NCBI GenBank assembly: GCA_903924205.1
Contig: CAIYAP010000007.1
Coordinates: 62,001-126,000 of the forward strand
Length of the DNA: 64,000 bases
Source of the DNA: an uncultured Actinomycetes bacterium
GTDB taxonomy: Bacteria; Actinomycetota; Acidimicrobiia; Acidimicrobiales; RAAP-2
Direction of reading: 5' to 3'
A program made the translations under genes and the position numbers. Position 1 is the first letter of the stretch; every line of letters begins with the position of its first letter. Below the pieces are notes generated by a model that ran no database searches, was not told the DNA's origin, and worked only from the letters and a program-made list of their open reading frames with translations. Positions 24,617-34,738 of the stretch are shown piece after piece.

Positions 24617-26590
24617 CTACCCGTCGTTCTCGCTGTCATCGTTCGCTAATCGAATCTGATTGAGAACATCGCGGAGCATTGCCGCCTCCTCAAAGCGCAA
24701 ATCGGCAGCCGCGGCCAACATCTCACGCTCGACTCTCTCTGCCTCGTCTGCATTGGCGACGAGCGGTGTCGCTGCTTTCACCGGTGCTTCTTCCTTACGA
24801 AGACGACTGAGAATGTCCACCACGTTCTTTGAGACCGTCGTGGGGCTGATCCCATTCTCCGTGTTGTAGGCAATTTGAACCTCGCGTCGACGGGCCGTGG
24901 TGTCGAGCGCGACCTGCATGGCGGGAGTCACCCGGTCGGCGTAGAGGATCGCGCGGCCATGGGAGTTGCGAGCGGCGCGGCCAATGGTTTGGATGAGAGC
25001 GCTCTCAGAGCGCAGGAAGCCCTCTTTGTCGGCATCAAGGATGGCGACAAGGGAAACTTCGGGAAGGTCCAAACCTTCGCGAAGCAAGTTGATACCCACC
25101 AATACATCGAACTCCCCCAATCGCAAGCCTCGGAGAATTTCGACTCGTTCGATCGTGTCAATATCGCTATGCAGATAACGGACCTTAATTCCGTGCTTCA
25201 CCAAGAACGTCGTTAGGTCTTCCGCCATTCGCTTGGTTAACGTCGTGACGATGACGCGTTCTCCCGCTGCCACCACTTGATTGATTTCGTCTCGTAGATG
25301 GTCAATCTGATTCCTGGTAGGGACGATATCGACGACAGGGTCCAGCAAGCCCGTTGGCCGAATCAGCTGTTGCACCATTGCGTCCGACACCTCGCGTTCG
25401 AAAGGCCCTGGAGTTGCCGACACGAAGATCATCTGGGGCACCACGTCCATAAATTCGTCAAAGTTCAGAGGGCGATTGTCCATCGCGCTTGGCAAACGAA
25501 AGCCATGATCAACCAAGGTCGATTTACGTGATCGGTCACCGGCGAATTGCGCTCGAATCTGCGGGACGGCAACGTGCGACTCATCAATCACGACCAGGAG
25601 ATCCTCGGGAAAGTAATCAAGCAGGGTGTAGGGGCGCTCGCCGCTGCTGCGGCCGTCCAAGTGTGCCGAATAGTTCTCGACTCCTGGGCAGGTCCCCGTC
25701 TCTTGAAGCATTTCTAGGTCATGTTCAGTGCGCATCTTTAGTCGCTGCGCCTCCAATAGTTTGCCCCCCGCCTCAAATGTCCGCAGTTGGCGCCCGAGTT
25801 CCTCCTCGATGCTTCTCACGGCACGGTGCAGCGTCTCGTCACCGGTGCTGTAGTGACTTGCCGCGAATACCGTGACGCTGTCTACCCGGCCGTTCACCTC
25901 CTGCGTCAACGGGTTAAAAAACACAATTGATTCGATTTCGTCATCAAAGAAACTGATGCGCAGCGCCTCACGGTCGTAGGCGGGCTGAAGTTCCAACGTG
26001 TCGCCGCGAACGCGGAATGTTCCGCGCTCGACCACCAAGTCGTTTCTCGAGTACTGCATATCGACCAAACGGCGAAGCAGTTCACGCTGCTCGAACTTGT
26101 CCCCCACCGACATGGCCAGCATTCCCCGCCGATATTCAATGGGTGAACCCAAACCGTAGATACAGGAAACGGAGGCCACCACCACGGTGTCACGTCGCGT
26201 CAGGAGTGACGACGTCGCTGCGTGGCGCAGTCGGTCGATTTCCTCGTTAATTGAGCTGTCTTTTTCGATATAGGTATCGCTGGAAGGCAGGTACGCCTCC
26301 GGCTGGTAGTAGTCGTAATAGGAAACGAAGAACTCCACGCGATTGGACGGAAGCATTTCTCGAAGCTCGGCAGCGAGTTGCGCAGCCAACGACTTATTTG
26401 GCTCCAAGATCAACGTGGGTCGTTGCAATTTCTCGATAGTCCATGCAATCGTCGCGGTCTTGCCACTGCCGGTGATTCCCTCGAGCGTCTGGTATCTCAA
26501 TCCGTTGCGGGCTCCTTCCGTCAAAGCCGCAATCGCGGTCGGCTGATCTCCGCAGGGCAGAAATGGTGACTCAACTAGGAAGTTCGTCAT
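24617..26590 (-). CDS. uvrB: Excinuclease ABC subunit B
   Basis: '[18 protein letters not shown]', '[36 protein letters not shown]', C-terminal UVR motif. Confidence 0.98.
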   Translation of the reverse strand: MTNFLVESPFLPCGDQPTAIAALTEGARNGLRYQTLEGITGSGKTATIAWTIEKLQRPTLILEPNKSLAAQLAAELREMLPSNRVEFFVSYYDYYQPEAYLPSSDTYIEKDSSINEEIDRLRHAATSSLLTRRDTVVVASVSCIYGLGSPIEYRRGMLAMSVGDKFEQRELLRRLVDMQYSRNDLVVERGTFRVRGDTLELQPAYDREALRISFFDDEIESIVFFNPLTQEVNGRVDSVTVFAASHYSTGDETLHRAVRSIEEELGRQLRTFEAGGKLLEAQRLKMRTEHDLEMLQETGTCPGVENYSAHLDGRSSGERPYTLLDYFPEDLLVVIDESHVAVPQIRAQFAGDRSRKSTLVDHGFRLPSAMDNRPLNFDEFMDVVPQMIFVSATPGPFEREVSDAMVQQLIRPTGLLDPVVDIVPTRNQIDHLRDEINQVVAAGERVIVTTLTKRMAEDLTTFLVKHGIKVRYLHSDIDTIERVEILRGLRLGEFDVLVGINLLREGLDLPEVSLVAILDADKEGFLRSESALIQTIGRAARNSHGRAILYADRVTPAMQVALDTTARRREVQIAYNTENGISPTTVSKNVVDILSRLRKEEAPVKAATPLVANADEAERVEREMLAAAADLRFEEAAMLRDVLNQIRLANDDSENDG

Positions 26591-27171
26591 GACAACTCCA
26601 CCAGTAACCGGTCAATATTTCCGTAGGTAGTGAGAAGGTCATTTGAATTATCAATGATCGCGTCAAACGCTTCATTAGGTAGCGCCAGCGCCTCCTGTGC
26701 CGCAATTCGTCTTTCGGCGTCACCGACATCCATTTTTCGGCTCGTCGTTAAGCGCTGCAAAACAACATCCTCCCGCGCGCGAACCAGCCACACCGCTGTC
26801 AACGAAAACAACGAGCGATGTTCTGGTCGATAGAGGGGCAAAGCAACGGCGACGACAGAGCTGGAGCTCTCTTCGCAACGGCGAAGAATTTCCACACCGA
26901 TCGCCAAGTGCGTGATGCGATTGAGCCGACGGAGAGCGGCGGGGTCACGGAACACCACATCCGCTAGTACCGCTCGATTCAGCGTCGAATCCGTCGCCAC
27001 GATGCCCCGTCCAAAGGCATCGATTAGTTGGCGGTACGCCGGCTGTCCCGGGGAGACCACGTCTCGCGCCACAATGTCGGCATCGACAATCACAATGCCC
27101 CTCTTGGCGAGGTAATCGGTGACGGCCGTCTTACCAGAACCAATTCCTCCGGCAATTGCAATACGTTGCAT
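26587..27171 (-). CDS. coaE: Dephospho-CoA kinase
   Basis: '[36 protein letters not shown]'. Confidence 0.94.
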   Translation of the reverse strand: MQRIAIAGGIGSGKTAVTDYLAKRGIVIVDADIVARDVVSPGQPAYRQLIDAFGRGIVATDSTLNRAVLADVVFRDPAALRRLNRITHLAIGVEILRRCEESSSSVVAVALPLYRPEHRSLFSLTAVWLVRAREDVVLQRLTTSRKMDVGDAERRIAAQEALALPNEAFDAIIDNSNDLLTTYGNIDRLLVELS

Positions 27172-27225
27172 GCTCAGAGGGTAGCCACCACCTTGGACCT
27201 CACCGCTACTCGGTAGATTCTCAGT

Positions 27226-30200
27226 GTGCCATTAGCCCGTTCTCGCCCGAAATTTCGCTGGGACACATGGATAATTGCACTTCTGGCTTATGCCCCCTTC
27301 CTGTATTCGGAACCCGGACGGATAAGTGCGGACACGAAGGCGTACCTTTATTTGGACCCCGCCCACTTGCTGTCCACTGCGGCGTCGATGTGGAACTCGG
27401 ACCAAGGGTTTGGAATGGTTACCCACCAGAACATTGGGTACCTGTTCCCCATGGGCCCGTATTACCTCTTGTTTCACTACCTAGGCGTCTCCGCGTGGAT
27501 CGCACAGCGCTTCTGGATGGGAAGTCTTCTATTCCTCGCCGCTCTCGGGGTGAGGCGTTTTCTAGAGGAGATGGGGATCGGTCGACAGGCTGCATGGGCC
27601 GCGGCGATTCCTTACATGCTGTCGCCGTACATATTGGTGAACATAGACCGCACCACGGCGATCTTGATGCCATGGGCCGGGCTTGGCTGGATGATGTTGT
27701 ACGCCGTCCGTGCTGCTCGTCAGGGAGGGTGGCGCTACGCCGCGCGCTTCGCCATCGTCCTCGCTCTCGTGGGTGGCGTCAATGCCACCAGTGTCCTCCT
27801 GGTCGGTCTCGCCCCGGCCACATGGCTCGTCTACGCCGCCTTGACCGGCGACATCTCGTGGAAGCGAGCGACGTCGGTCGCGGCCAAGATTTCCGGACTT
27901 GGACTACTGGTCAGCCTCTGGTGGATTGGTGGGCTGTGGGCTGAGGGTGCTTTCGGCGTCAATATTCTCAATTACACCGAGTCAATTACCACCGTGGCAT
28001 CCACGTCAACGACGAGCGAAGTGCTCCGGGGCCTTGGTTATTGGTATTTCTACGGTTCGGATCACATCCAGCCGTGGACAATGGCCTCGGGCCCGTATGA
28101 GACCAATGCCCTGGTCGTGGCCGCGAGTTTCTTTCTTCCCGCCGCGGGCATCGTCAGCAGCCTTTTCGTGCGTTGGCGTTATCGGGGCTACTTCGTGGCG
28201 ATAGGTCTGATGGGAATCCTCCTCGCGGTTGGCGCATACCCCATTTCATCACCGGCGCCGGTGGGAGCGGTGATGAAATGGCTGGGGCTTCACACCACGG
28301 TGGGTCTCGCCATGAGGTCAACCAATCGAGTCATGCCCCTCGTGCTCTTATCTTTTGGCACCTTGTTGGCGGCGGCCATTCATGCGCGTTCGGAGCGCAA
28401 ACATTCATCTCCACGTCGGATGCTTCGCATCACGGCACTTGCCAGCATTCTTGCTATTCAGCCCCTCTTTGCGGGTACCGCGCTCGCGCGTAACTTGAGT
28501 TCTCCGAGCACCTTGCCCACCTACGTGACGGCGGCGGCGAAGGACCTCAACACCGGTCCTGCCACGTCGACTGTTCTCGGACTACCGGGGGTTGACTTCG
28601 GTAACTACCGCTACGGCGCCTATGTGGATTCGGTTTGGCCTGGATTGCTGAATCGCCCGTTCGAAACGAACCAAGTGACACCACAGGGCGAGAATGCGAG
28701 CGTCGATCTGATTCGAGCTCTCGATGGACGATTCCAGGATGGCTACGCCCAACCTCAAGCCATTGCGCCCATAGCTCGACTCTTCTCGGCGGGAGACATC
28801 TTGCTGCAGATGGATATTCAGTACGAGCGTTTCAACTCACCCACTCCGGCGTACATGTGGAGCCTCTTCTCGCCAACTCCTGCTGGCCTCAAACTGGTGA
28901 AGACTTACGGACCAGTTTTGAAGGACCAGGTCAGCGATGGTCGATACATCAATGAACAGATGCTGAATCTGCCCTCTCACTTCAAGTGGCCCGCATCACT
29001 GGCAGTATTCAAGGTCACCGGCGCGCGAACCTTGACGCGCAGCGAGACGTTGTCGGGGTCCTACCTCGTCGCGGGGTCGGGTATGGGACTCGTCAATCTC
29101 GCCACGATGGGACTTTTAAACGACAATCATTCCCTCTGGTACGAGGGTGCCATCGGGCCGAAAGTGGTCGCAGACCTGATTAAGGCCAATGCCTCTCTCG
29201 TTCTCACCGACACCAATGCCAAGGTGCACTCCACCTTTGGCACGCTCAGTTCGTCTGCGGGCTACATCGAGGCGCTCAATGAGCTTCCAACAAATACGTC
29301 AGAGGAAGAACACGCACTGTACGCCTTTGAGCCGGGATCCGGCAATCAGACGGTGGCTGTTCTCCATGGCATTTCGGCCGTCGGTGCTTCCAGTTACGGC
29401 AACCCCATCGCTAACGTGCCCGAACACATGCCCTTTTATGCCGTCGACGGTAATCCGAATACGTCGTGGCAGACTGCCGCGTTCCACAAGGCCGTTGGGG
29501 AATATCTCACTATCCACGCGACCTCTCCGCACATCGTCTCTCGAATTCACTTCATCCAGTCCCAGAACCCCACCGAGAACCGATGGATCACCAAGGTGTC
29601 CATCAAGGTCGGCAGTCGCACCTACCATCGTGTCCTCACTGAGCAATCGTGGGGCGTCACCGGCCAATGGATAGATATTCCACCAACTCGCGGTACGACA
29701 ATGACCATCACCATTGATGACACGACGCCTATTTATGTGCCGCTCAAACAGCAGTCGGCCGTTGGCTTTTCGGAAGTATTCGCCCCAGGATTCGGGAACG
29801 CCACGCGTTCGCTTCTCCTGCCGACATCTTTGCTCAATCGAGTCGGATCCGCCGCGCGGACATCACCTTTAATTATCGACATGTCGAGGATTCGCGTCGC
29901 AGCAACCCCTCCTCGAACGGACCCCGAGTTGACCTTGAATCGAGCCTTCACACTCCCGTACTCTCGAACCTTTTCGTTCAGGGGAACGGCACAGCTCTAC
30001 GCGCAGAACTCCGATGAAGGTATCAACTCCATTTTGGGTCTGCGGCCACGTACTGTCGGCATCCCCATTGTCTCTACCGCGGCATCAACCAGGATGGTCG
30101 GTGCGCCATTGTCGGCATCGCGAGCCGCCTTCGACGGACTCGTGAGCACTGCGTGGCAGAACGCATTTCAAACCGGTGTCGGCCAAACCATCAGCGAGCA

Positions 30201-31455
30201 CATTGCGTCCCCACTCACAGTGTCGCAAGCAACCTTCGCCGTTCTCAATGACGGACGTCACGCAGTTCCGACCTCGATCAGAATCTCTTCCGGCGACTCC
30301 TCACGGGTGGTCAGTCTGCCCTTCACGCTCAACCCGAAAGCCACCGAGGGTGCTACCAACAGCGTCACCGTTCACTTCGCGCCTTTGACTGGCAGCACGT
30401 TCAGCTACACCATTGAAACGATCATGGGCAACCCCATCGTTGACCGCATCACTGGAGGCGTCAATCACACGCCCCTGGGTATCGCAGAAATCTCCGTGCC
30501 GGGAATCGCCACAATCTCCACGCCCACCACCATCAATACCGGCTGCCTATCGAATGTTCTTCGCATCGACGGCCATGATGTTCCCGTCACGATATCTGGC
30601 ACGCTGGACGAGGTTCAGCGGGGCCTCCCTCTTAGCGTCTCGAGCTGTGCTTCATCCGTCACTTTGTCGGCAGGAATGCATGATGTTGAATCCTCCCTGG
30701 GGGCGATGAGTGGCTTTCAGCTAGACGACCTGGTCATGACGTCGCGCGTCGCCCCCCAGCCCTCGGTGACGGCGATCAGCGATCTTGCGGGTAGGTGGCA
30801 AAGCCGGTCTCAGGTAACGGCGAACGTGGAACCACGCGACGGCGGCCGAGTACTCGTTCTCGGACAAAGCATGTCCCCTGGCTGGCGAGCCACGTTGAAT
30901 GGGAAAGACCTCGGGGCACCGCTACTCGTCGATGGAGCGTCGACAGGATGGATTCTCCCGTCGCACATCAGCCCACACAGCACTGTCGTGATGTCATGGT
31001 CCCCGCAAGACCGAGTCAATCTTCTCTTGTGGAGCTCTGCCGGCGGTCTCGTTCTCGTCGTTCTCATGGCCGTGGGACGTCGACGCTCCCGTCTAGAACC
31101 CATGGATGGCCCCGTGTGGCGCTCTGATCGCATTCGAAATGGCCGCCCCCACCCCATGGCCATTGTGCTCGCTGTCGCGTCGGGCGTCCTGGTGGCGTGG
31201 TGGGCACCCCTCGCGGTTTGCGTCATCCTGCTGTGGTGCCTCTATCGGCGCTCCTGGAATTGGTTTAGCGTGGCCAGCATGGTGTCCTTGGCCTTGAGTG
31301 TGCTCCTCACGATCTACGCAACCCTGCGAAACTTCCCGCAAGACATTTCCTGGCCGACTCACATCCACTTCGCCGAGGCCTGTGCAGCATGGGCGCTGGT
31401 GTTTTGGGTGTGCGCCATTGCCTTCGCTCCTCATCGGCCGCGTGAGGACTGGTAG
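27226..31455 (+). CDS. AftD-like alpha-(1->3)-arabinofuranosyltransferase family membrane protein (DUF3367-type N-terminus, discoidin/CBM-like modules)
   Basis: 1409 aa; 'LLSTAASMWNSDQGFGMVTHQNIGYLFPMGPYYLLFHYLGVSAWIAQRFWMGSLLFLAALGVRRFL' matches the AftD N-terminal signature; two 'DGNPNTSWQTAAF...' / 'DGLVSTAWQNAFQ...' discoidin-like repeats; C-terminal TM helices; GTG start. Confidence 0.82.
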   Translation: MPLARSRPKFRWDTWIIALLAYAPFLYSEPGRISADTKAYLYLDPAHLLSTAASMWNSDQGFGMVTHQNIGYLFPMGPYYLLFHYLGVSAWIAQRFWMGSLLFLAALGVRRFLEEMGIGRQAAWAAAIPYMLSPYILVNIDRTTAILMPWAGLGWMMLYAVRAARQGGWRYAARFAIVLALVGGVNATSVLLVGLAPATWLVYAALTGDISWKRATSVAAKISGLGLLVSLWWIGGLWAEGAFGVNILNYTESITTVASTSTTSEVLRGLGYWYFYGSDHIQPWTMASGPYETNALVVAASFFLPAAGIVSSLFVRWRYRGYFVAIGLMGILLAVGAYPISSPAPVGAVMKWLGLHTTVGLAMRSTNRVMPLVLLSFGTLLAAAIHARSERKHSSPRRMLRITALASILAIQPLFAGTALARNLSSPSTLPTYVTAAAKDLNTGPATSTVLGLPGVDFGNYRYGAYVDSVWPGLLNRPFETNQVTPQGENASVDLIRALDGRFQDGYAQPQAIAPIARLFSAGDILLQMDIQYERFNSPTPAYMWSLFSPTPAGLKLVKTYGPVLKDQVSDGRYINEQMLNLPSHFKWPASLAVFKVTGARTLTRSETLSGSYLVAGSGMGLVNLATMGLLNDNHSLWYEGAIGPKVVADLIKANASLVLTDTNAKVHSTFGTLSSSAGYIEALNELPTNTSEEEHALYAFEPGSGNQTVAVLHGISAVGASSYGNPIANVPEHMPFYAVDGNPNTSWQTAAFHKAVGEYLTIHATSPHIVSRIHFIQSQNPTENRWITKVSIKVGSRTYHRVLTEQSWGVTGQWIDIPPTRGTTMTITIDDTTPIYVPLKQQSAVGFSEVFAPGFGNATRSLLLPTSLLNRVGSAARTSPLIIDMSRIRVAATPPRTDPELTLNRAFTLPYSRTFSFRGTAQLYAQNSDEGINSILGLRPRTVGIPIVSTAASTRMVGAPLSASRAAFDGLVSTAWQNAFQTGVGQTISEHIASPLTVSQATFAVLNDGRHAVPTSIRISSGDSSRVVSLPFTLNPKATEGATNSVTVHFAPLTGSTFSYTIETIMGNPIVDRITGGVNHTPLGIAEISVPGIATISTPTTINTGCLSNVLRIDGHDVPVTISGTLDEVQRGLPLSVSSCASSVTLSAGMHDVESSLGAMSGFQLDDLVMTSRVAPQPSVTAISDLAGRWQSRSQVTANVEPRDGGRVLVLGQSMSPGWRATLNGKDLGAPLLVDGASTGWILPSHISPHSTVVMSWSPQDRVNLLLWSSAGGLVLVVLMAVGRRRSRLEPMDGPVWRSDRIRNGRPHPMAIVLAVASGVLVAWWAPLAVCVILLWCLYRRSWNWFSVASMVSLALSVLLTIYATLRNFPQDISWPTHIHFAEACAAWALVFWVCAIAFAPHRPREDW

Positions 31456-31458
31456 CAC

Positions 31459-32409
31459 ATGTCGTGGTGGAAGAGCAATGCCGATGGCAGTGACTATGCA
31501 ACGCCGTCGACCGCGCTGGAGCCGGTCAAGCGGCGAGGCCTGAACGTTCCGCCACAGGTCTCATACGACCATTCGGACGAGAAACGCGGGAGCCTGATCG
31601 TTGCGCCTGATGGACTCCCCCGGTTGCTTGCGTTGATACGTGCTCAACGGATGCGCTCTGATAACAGGACCTTGGCGGAAGACATCATTGCGACGGACTT
31701 CATGACGCAGATTGTCGGTCGCGCCACAATCTTCAATCGTGACGTTCTCGAGATTGCCGACACGGACAACGAGTTCTATCTGGGCCTGATGGAACGAGGG
31801 GCAATCGTCACACGTATGCGGCCCGAGTTAACGGTAAACCGACGCATTGGCGAAGCCATGAGGGCGCGTGTCTCGCCATCCGACGCCACCAAGTTCAGCG
31901 CTCCGAACATCCCCTCGGACGATGACTCGTTCGACACGGTAGTGGCCACGAACATCGTGGCGATGTCTCCACGGCCAAGCGACACCTTGAATGAGCTAGC
32001 GCGGGTGTTGAGACCCGGCGGAACTTTATATCTTCAACAAATATTGTGGTGGTCGCCCTCGGGCGGTCGCGAAACGTCACCATGGCACCTCCTGTCAGGC
32101 AAGTTTGCTCGGCGGAGATACCAGCGGTCCCACGGATACGCTCCCGCACACTTCTACGGAGAAAATCTTTTTCGGGTTTCGCTGGGGTCGATGCTTCGTG
32201 CCGCAAAAAGGCATCCCGATTTCGCCATTGTCTCAATGCATCCCCGTTACGGACGAGCAACGAGTCGCTGGGTGCTGCGACTGCCCCTGGTGCGTGAATT
32301 TCTCACACTCAACGTGACCATTATTTTGGAGAAGTCGCCTTTCGCCCACGGGCGTGAACCGATGATGCCAGAGCCTCAAAGAGTTCTAGGGCCGTTCGAT
32401 CCCAGGTAA
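31459..32409 (+). CDS. Class I SAM-dependent methyltransferase
   Basis: 'DDDSFDTVVATNIVAMSPRPSDTLNELARVLRPGGTLYLQQI' Methyltransf_11-like; 3 bp after the AftD-like gene. Confidence 0.78.
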   Translation: MSWWKSNADGSDYATPSTALEPVKRRGLNVPPQVSYDHSDEKRGSLIVAPDGLPRLLALIRAQRMRSDNRTLAEDIIATDFMTQIVGRATIFNRDVLEIADTDNEFYLGLMERGAIVTRMRPELTVNRRIGEAMRARVSPSDATKFSAPNIPSDDDSFDTVVATNIVAMSPRPSDTLNELARVLRPGGTLYLQQILWWSPSGGRETSPWHLLSGKFARRRYQRSHGYAPAHFYGENLFRVSLGSMLRAAKRHPDFAIVSMHPRYGRATSRWVLRLPLVREFLTLNVTIILEKSPFAHGREPMMPEPQRVLGPFDPR

Positions 32410-33493
32410 GTTCACCGGCGTACGCCACCGCCCCGCGACGCAAACTCTCTAACAAATCGTTATCAGCAATAACTCGAGAAATCGTGCTTGCGAGGGATGC
32501 GTAGGGATCGACAAGAACTCCTGACACCCCATCTCGCACCGAGTCGCGGTGTCCAGCGATATCAGTGGCTACCGACGGGGTGCCGCATTTCGCCGCTTCC
32601 GTCAACGTCATGCCCCAGCCCTCACGCAGGGAACGCGAGACGACCAGCCAGGCAGATTGATACAACGCCACCAGTTCCTCGTCTGAGACGTGGCCAGCAA
32701 AAGTCACCGCATGAGAAATACCCAATGTGGCTACGAGGGTCTCGAGATCGCTGCGCAGAAAGCCTTCGCCCACCACCACAAAACGTGCCGCGGGAATCTC
32801 CGCATGAACAGCGGCGAAATCGTGCATGAGTAGATCGAATCGTTTGACCGGAGCGAGTCGGCCAACCGCCACGATGAGCGGAATGTCGCTGCGCGATCCC
32901 CCGGTCTGAAATTTGTCGGCAATCCCCGGGGGAATCACTCGGACTCGTTTGAGATGGAGCCTCTCATCGATTTCGTGGGCGCTGGAGTTTGACAAGGTGC
33001 ACACGGTGGTTCGGCGATACGCCAGCGGGAAAATTCGATGTTCAAGGAACCACCCCACCCTCGCGAGTCGTGGCCCCAGCGTCATTTTCCACATGTCGGC
33101 GTGCACGTGATGCAACCAGGTGACGCTTCGCCGACGCGCCCAGACAGGCGTCAAGAACGGTACGCCATTCCAAATGTCAACGAAAGCGTCGTAATGGCGT
33201 CGGTCACGACGGATACCTCGAACAAAGGCGTCAGCGAAAACTTGATAGCGCCCCGAACGTCGCACCACTCGGTAGCCGTCTCGCTCGCGCTCTTTCGGTC
33301 GACCCGCCACAGCAGACGTCCTCAGCGTCACCGCCAGTCCCGCCGCGGCCCACCGACGAAGAACTTCGTCGGCATGGATTTCGCTGCCACCCGCTTCAGC
33401 ATCATCTAAATCACGCCATGCAAAGGCCTTTATGGACTTGATATGTGACGAGGCGATCAGTGTGGACAATTGTGTCGTGGCCGACTCTGGCAT
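32321..33493 (-). CDS. Family 4 glycosyltransferase
   Basis: 'IVAVGRLAPVKRFDLLMHDFAAV' and 'SLREGWGMTLTEAAKCGTPSVATDIAGHRDSVRDGVSGVLV'. Confidence 0.9.
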   Translation of the reverse strand: MPESATTQLSTLIASSHIKSIKAFAWRDLDDAEAGGSEIHADEVLRRWAAAGLAVTLRTSAVAGRPKERERDGYRVVRRSGRYQVFADAFVRGIRRDRRHYDAFVDIWNGVPFLTPVWARRRSVTWLHHVHADMWKMTLGPRLARVGWFLEHRIFPLAYRRTTVCTLSNSSAHEIDERLHLKRVRVIPPGIADKFQTGGSRSDIPLIVAVGRLAPVKRFDLLMHDFAAVHAEIPAARFVVVGEGFLRSDLETLVATLGISHAVTFAGHVSDEELVALYQSAWLVVSRSLREGWGMTLTEAAKCGTPSVATDIAGHRDSVRDGVSGVLVDPYASLASTISRVIADNDLLESLRRGAVAYAGELTWDRTALELFEALASSVHARGRKATSPK

Positions 33494-33502
33494 ATCGCCA
33501 AC

Positions 33503-34738
33503 TTACTCGCGTTGTCGAAGGTATTCGGAAGCAACGCCACCAATGATGACCAACATCACTACTACCTGAACGGCGAGGTCCCACCTCGCGGTGGTGCCGA
33601 AATTCCCTCCCGCCGCGGACAAGATTGACAGCGATCCCAGGGATAGGACGATCAACACGACGGCGTGCCAGCGGTAACCCGTCGCCAATAAATACGTATT
33701 TCCCAATGTCGTTAATGCAAGTGCAGTCATTGCGATGCTCAAGGGCAGCAGAGCTGTCGACGCAGATCCGTATCGCGAACCAAATACTGCGTTAATGAGA
33801 TGGGGGCCAACGGTTGCGCTGACCGTTACGAGAAAGACTCCTGCCGATAAAACCAGAGTGAAGGCAATGAAAAGTTGACGCGTGGCCAGCTTTCCACGTC
33901 CCGCATCAAGAACCGCCTCCGGCAACAGAAAGCCACCGATGATGACAGCTCCGTACACGATCGTCTTAGCGATCTGCGATGCCGCCGAATAGCCCCCCAA
34001 GGGTCCCTGGTGCACGTGCCCCAGTGCAAAGATGTCAGCAAATTGCAACAACGACAGGGAACCAAGAGCGCCTAAAGCAATCAGGAGATCGAGTGTGATT
34101 CCCGTGTGCTCCAACACGATCTCAGTGACACTTCCACGAGGAACTCGATGACGCGCCTGAACGCGCGTGGCTAACTCTGCCAGCAAAAGGCCAACCAACA
34201 CTGCGGTGACGCCGTGGGCACTGAGCGCCATCATCAGCACGAGCCTGGCGACACCCTCAAAAGCAATATTGAAAGCTAAGCCTCGATAATCCTGGCGAAC
34301 CTGTAGCAGCGCACGATCGACCGACAGGACGCCCCAGATAACGCCCGCCAAAGCAACGGCCGACACCGCAATCCATGATCGATTGCCTAGCCATTCGCCC
34401 ACGAACCGTGACGCCGCAACGAGGGCTCCCGCAGTCGGCAACATGACGCGCCAGACGCGGCGGTACAGGGTGCGCTGCCACGCCAACATGGTGGTGTCGT
34501 CGTGGTTCAATACGTAGTGAGCAGCTCGGCGAACGACGGCCACTCCGAGAGCTGATCCCGGCAGGGCAACCAGGAAGAAAATTGATGAAACCTGCGTGAA
34601 CGCCCCGTAGGCAGCCGTGCTGAAAGGATGCGCGATATAGAGCGTGAAGAGCGCGTTGAGCACGTTGGCGACGAGCCCAGCCACTGCGACCATGACGGCG
34701 CTCGTCAGCGCCTTCGACGTGACAGAGCGAGACGACAA
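33503..34738 (-). CDS. Oligosaccharide flippase / polysaccharide biosynthesis family membrane protein
   Basis: 411 aa, about 12 hydrophobic segments, MATE/MOP-like N-terminus ('GLVANVLNALFTLYIAHPFSTAAYGAFTQVSSIFFLVALPGSALGVAVVRRA'); apparent TTG start. Confidence 0.7.
   Translation of the reverse strand: MSSRSVTSKALTSAVMVAVAGLVANVLNALFTLYIAHPFSTAAYGAFTQVSSIFFLVALPGSALGVAVVRRAAHYVLNHDDTTMLAWQRTLYRRVWRVMLPTAGALVAASRFVGEWLGNRSWIAVSAVALAGVIWGVLSVDRALLQVRQDYRGLAFNIAFEGVARLVLMMALSAHGVTAVLVGLLLAELATRVQARHRVPRGSVTEIVLEHTGITLDLLIALGALGSLSLLQFADIFALGHVHQGPLGGYSAASQIAKTIVYGAVIIGGFLLPEAVLDAGRGKLATRQLFIAFTLVLSAGVFLVTVSATVGPHLINAVFGSRYGSASTALLPLSIAMTALALTTLGNTYLLATGYRWHAVVLIVLSLGSLSILSAAGGNFGTTARWDLAVQVVVMLVIIGGVASEYLRQRE

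Noticed and set aside
27156-27944. 262-aa ORF in an alternate frame over coaE/AftD start
   Set aside because: Overlaps the strongly supported AftD-like frame; composition is Arg/Gly/Pro-rich shadow-ORF type with no domain.
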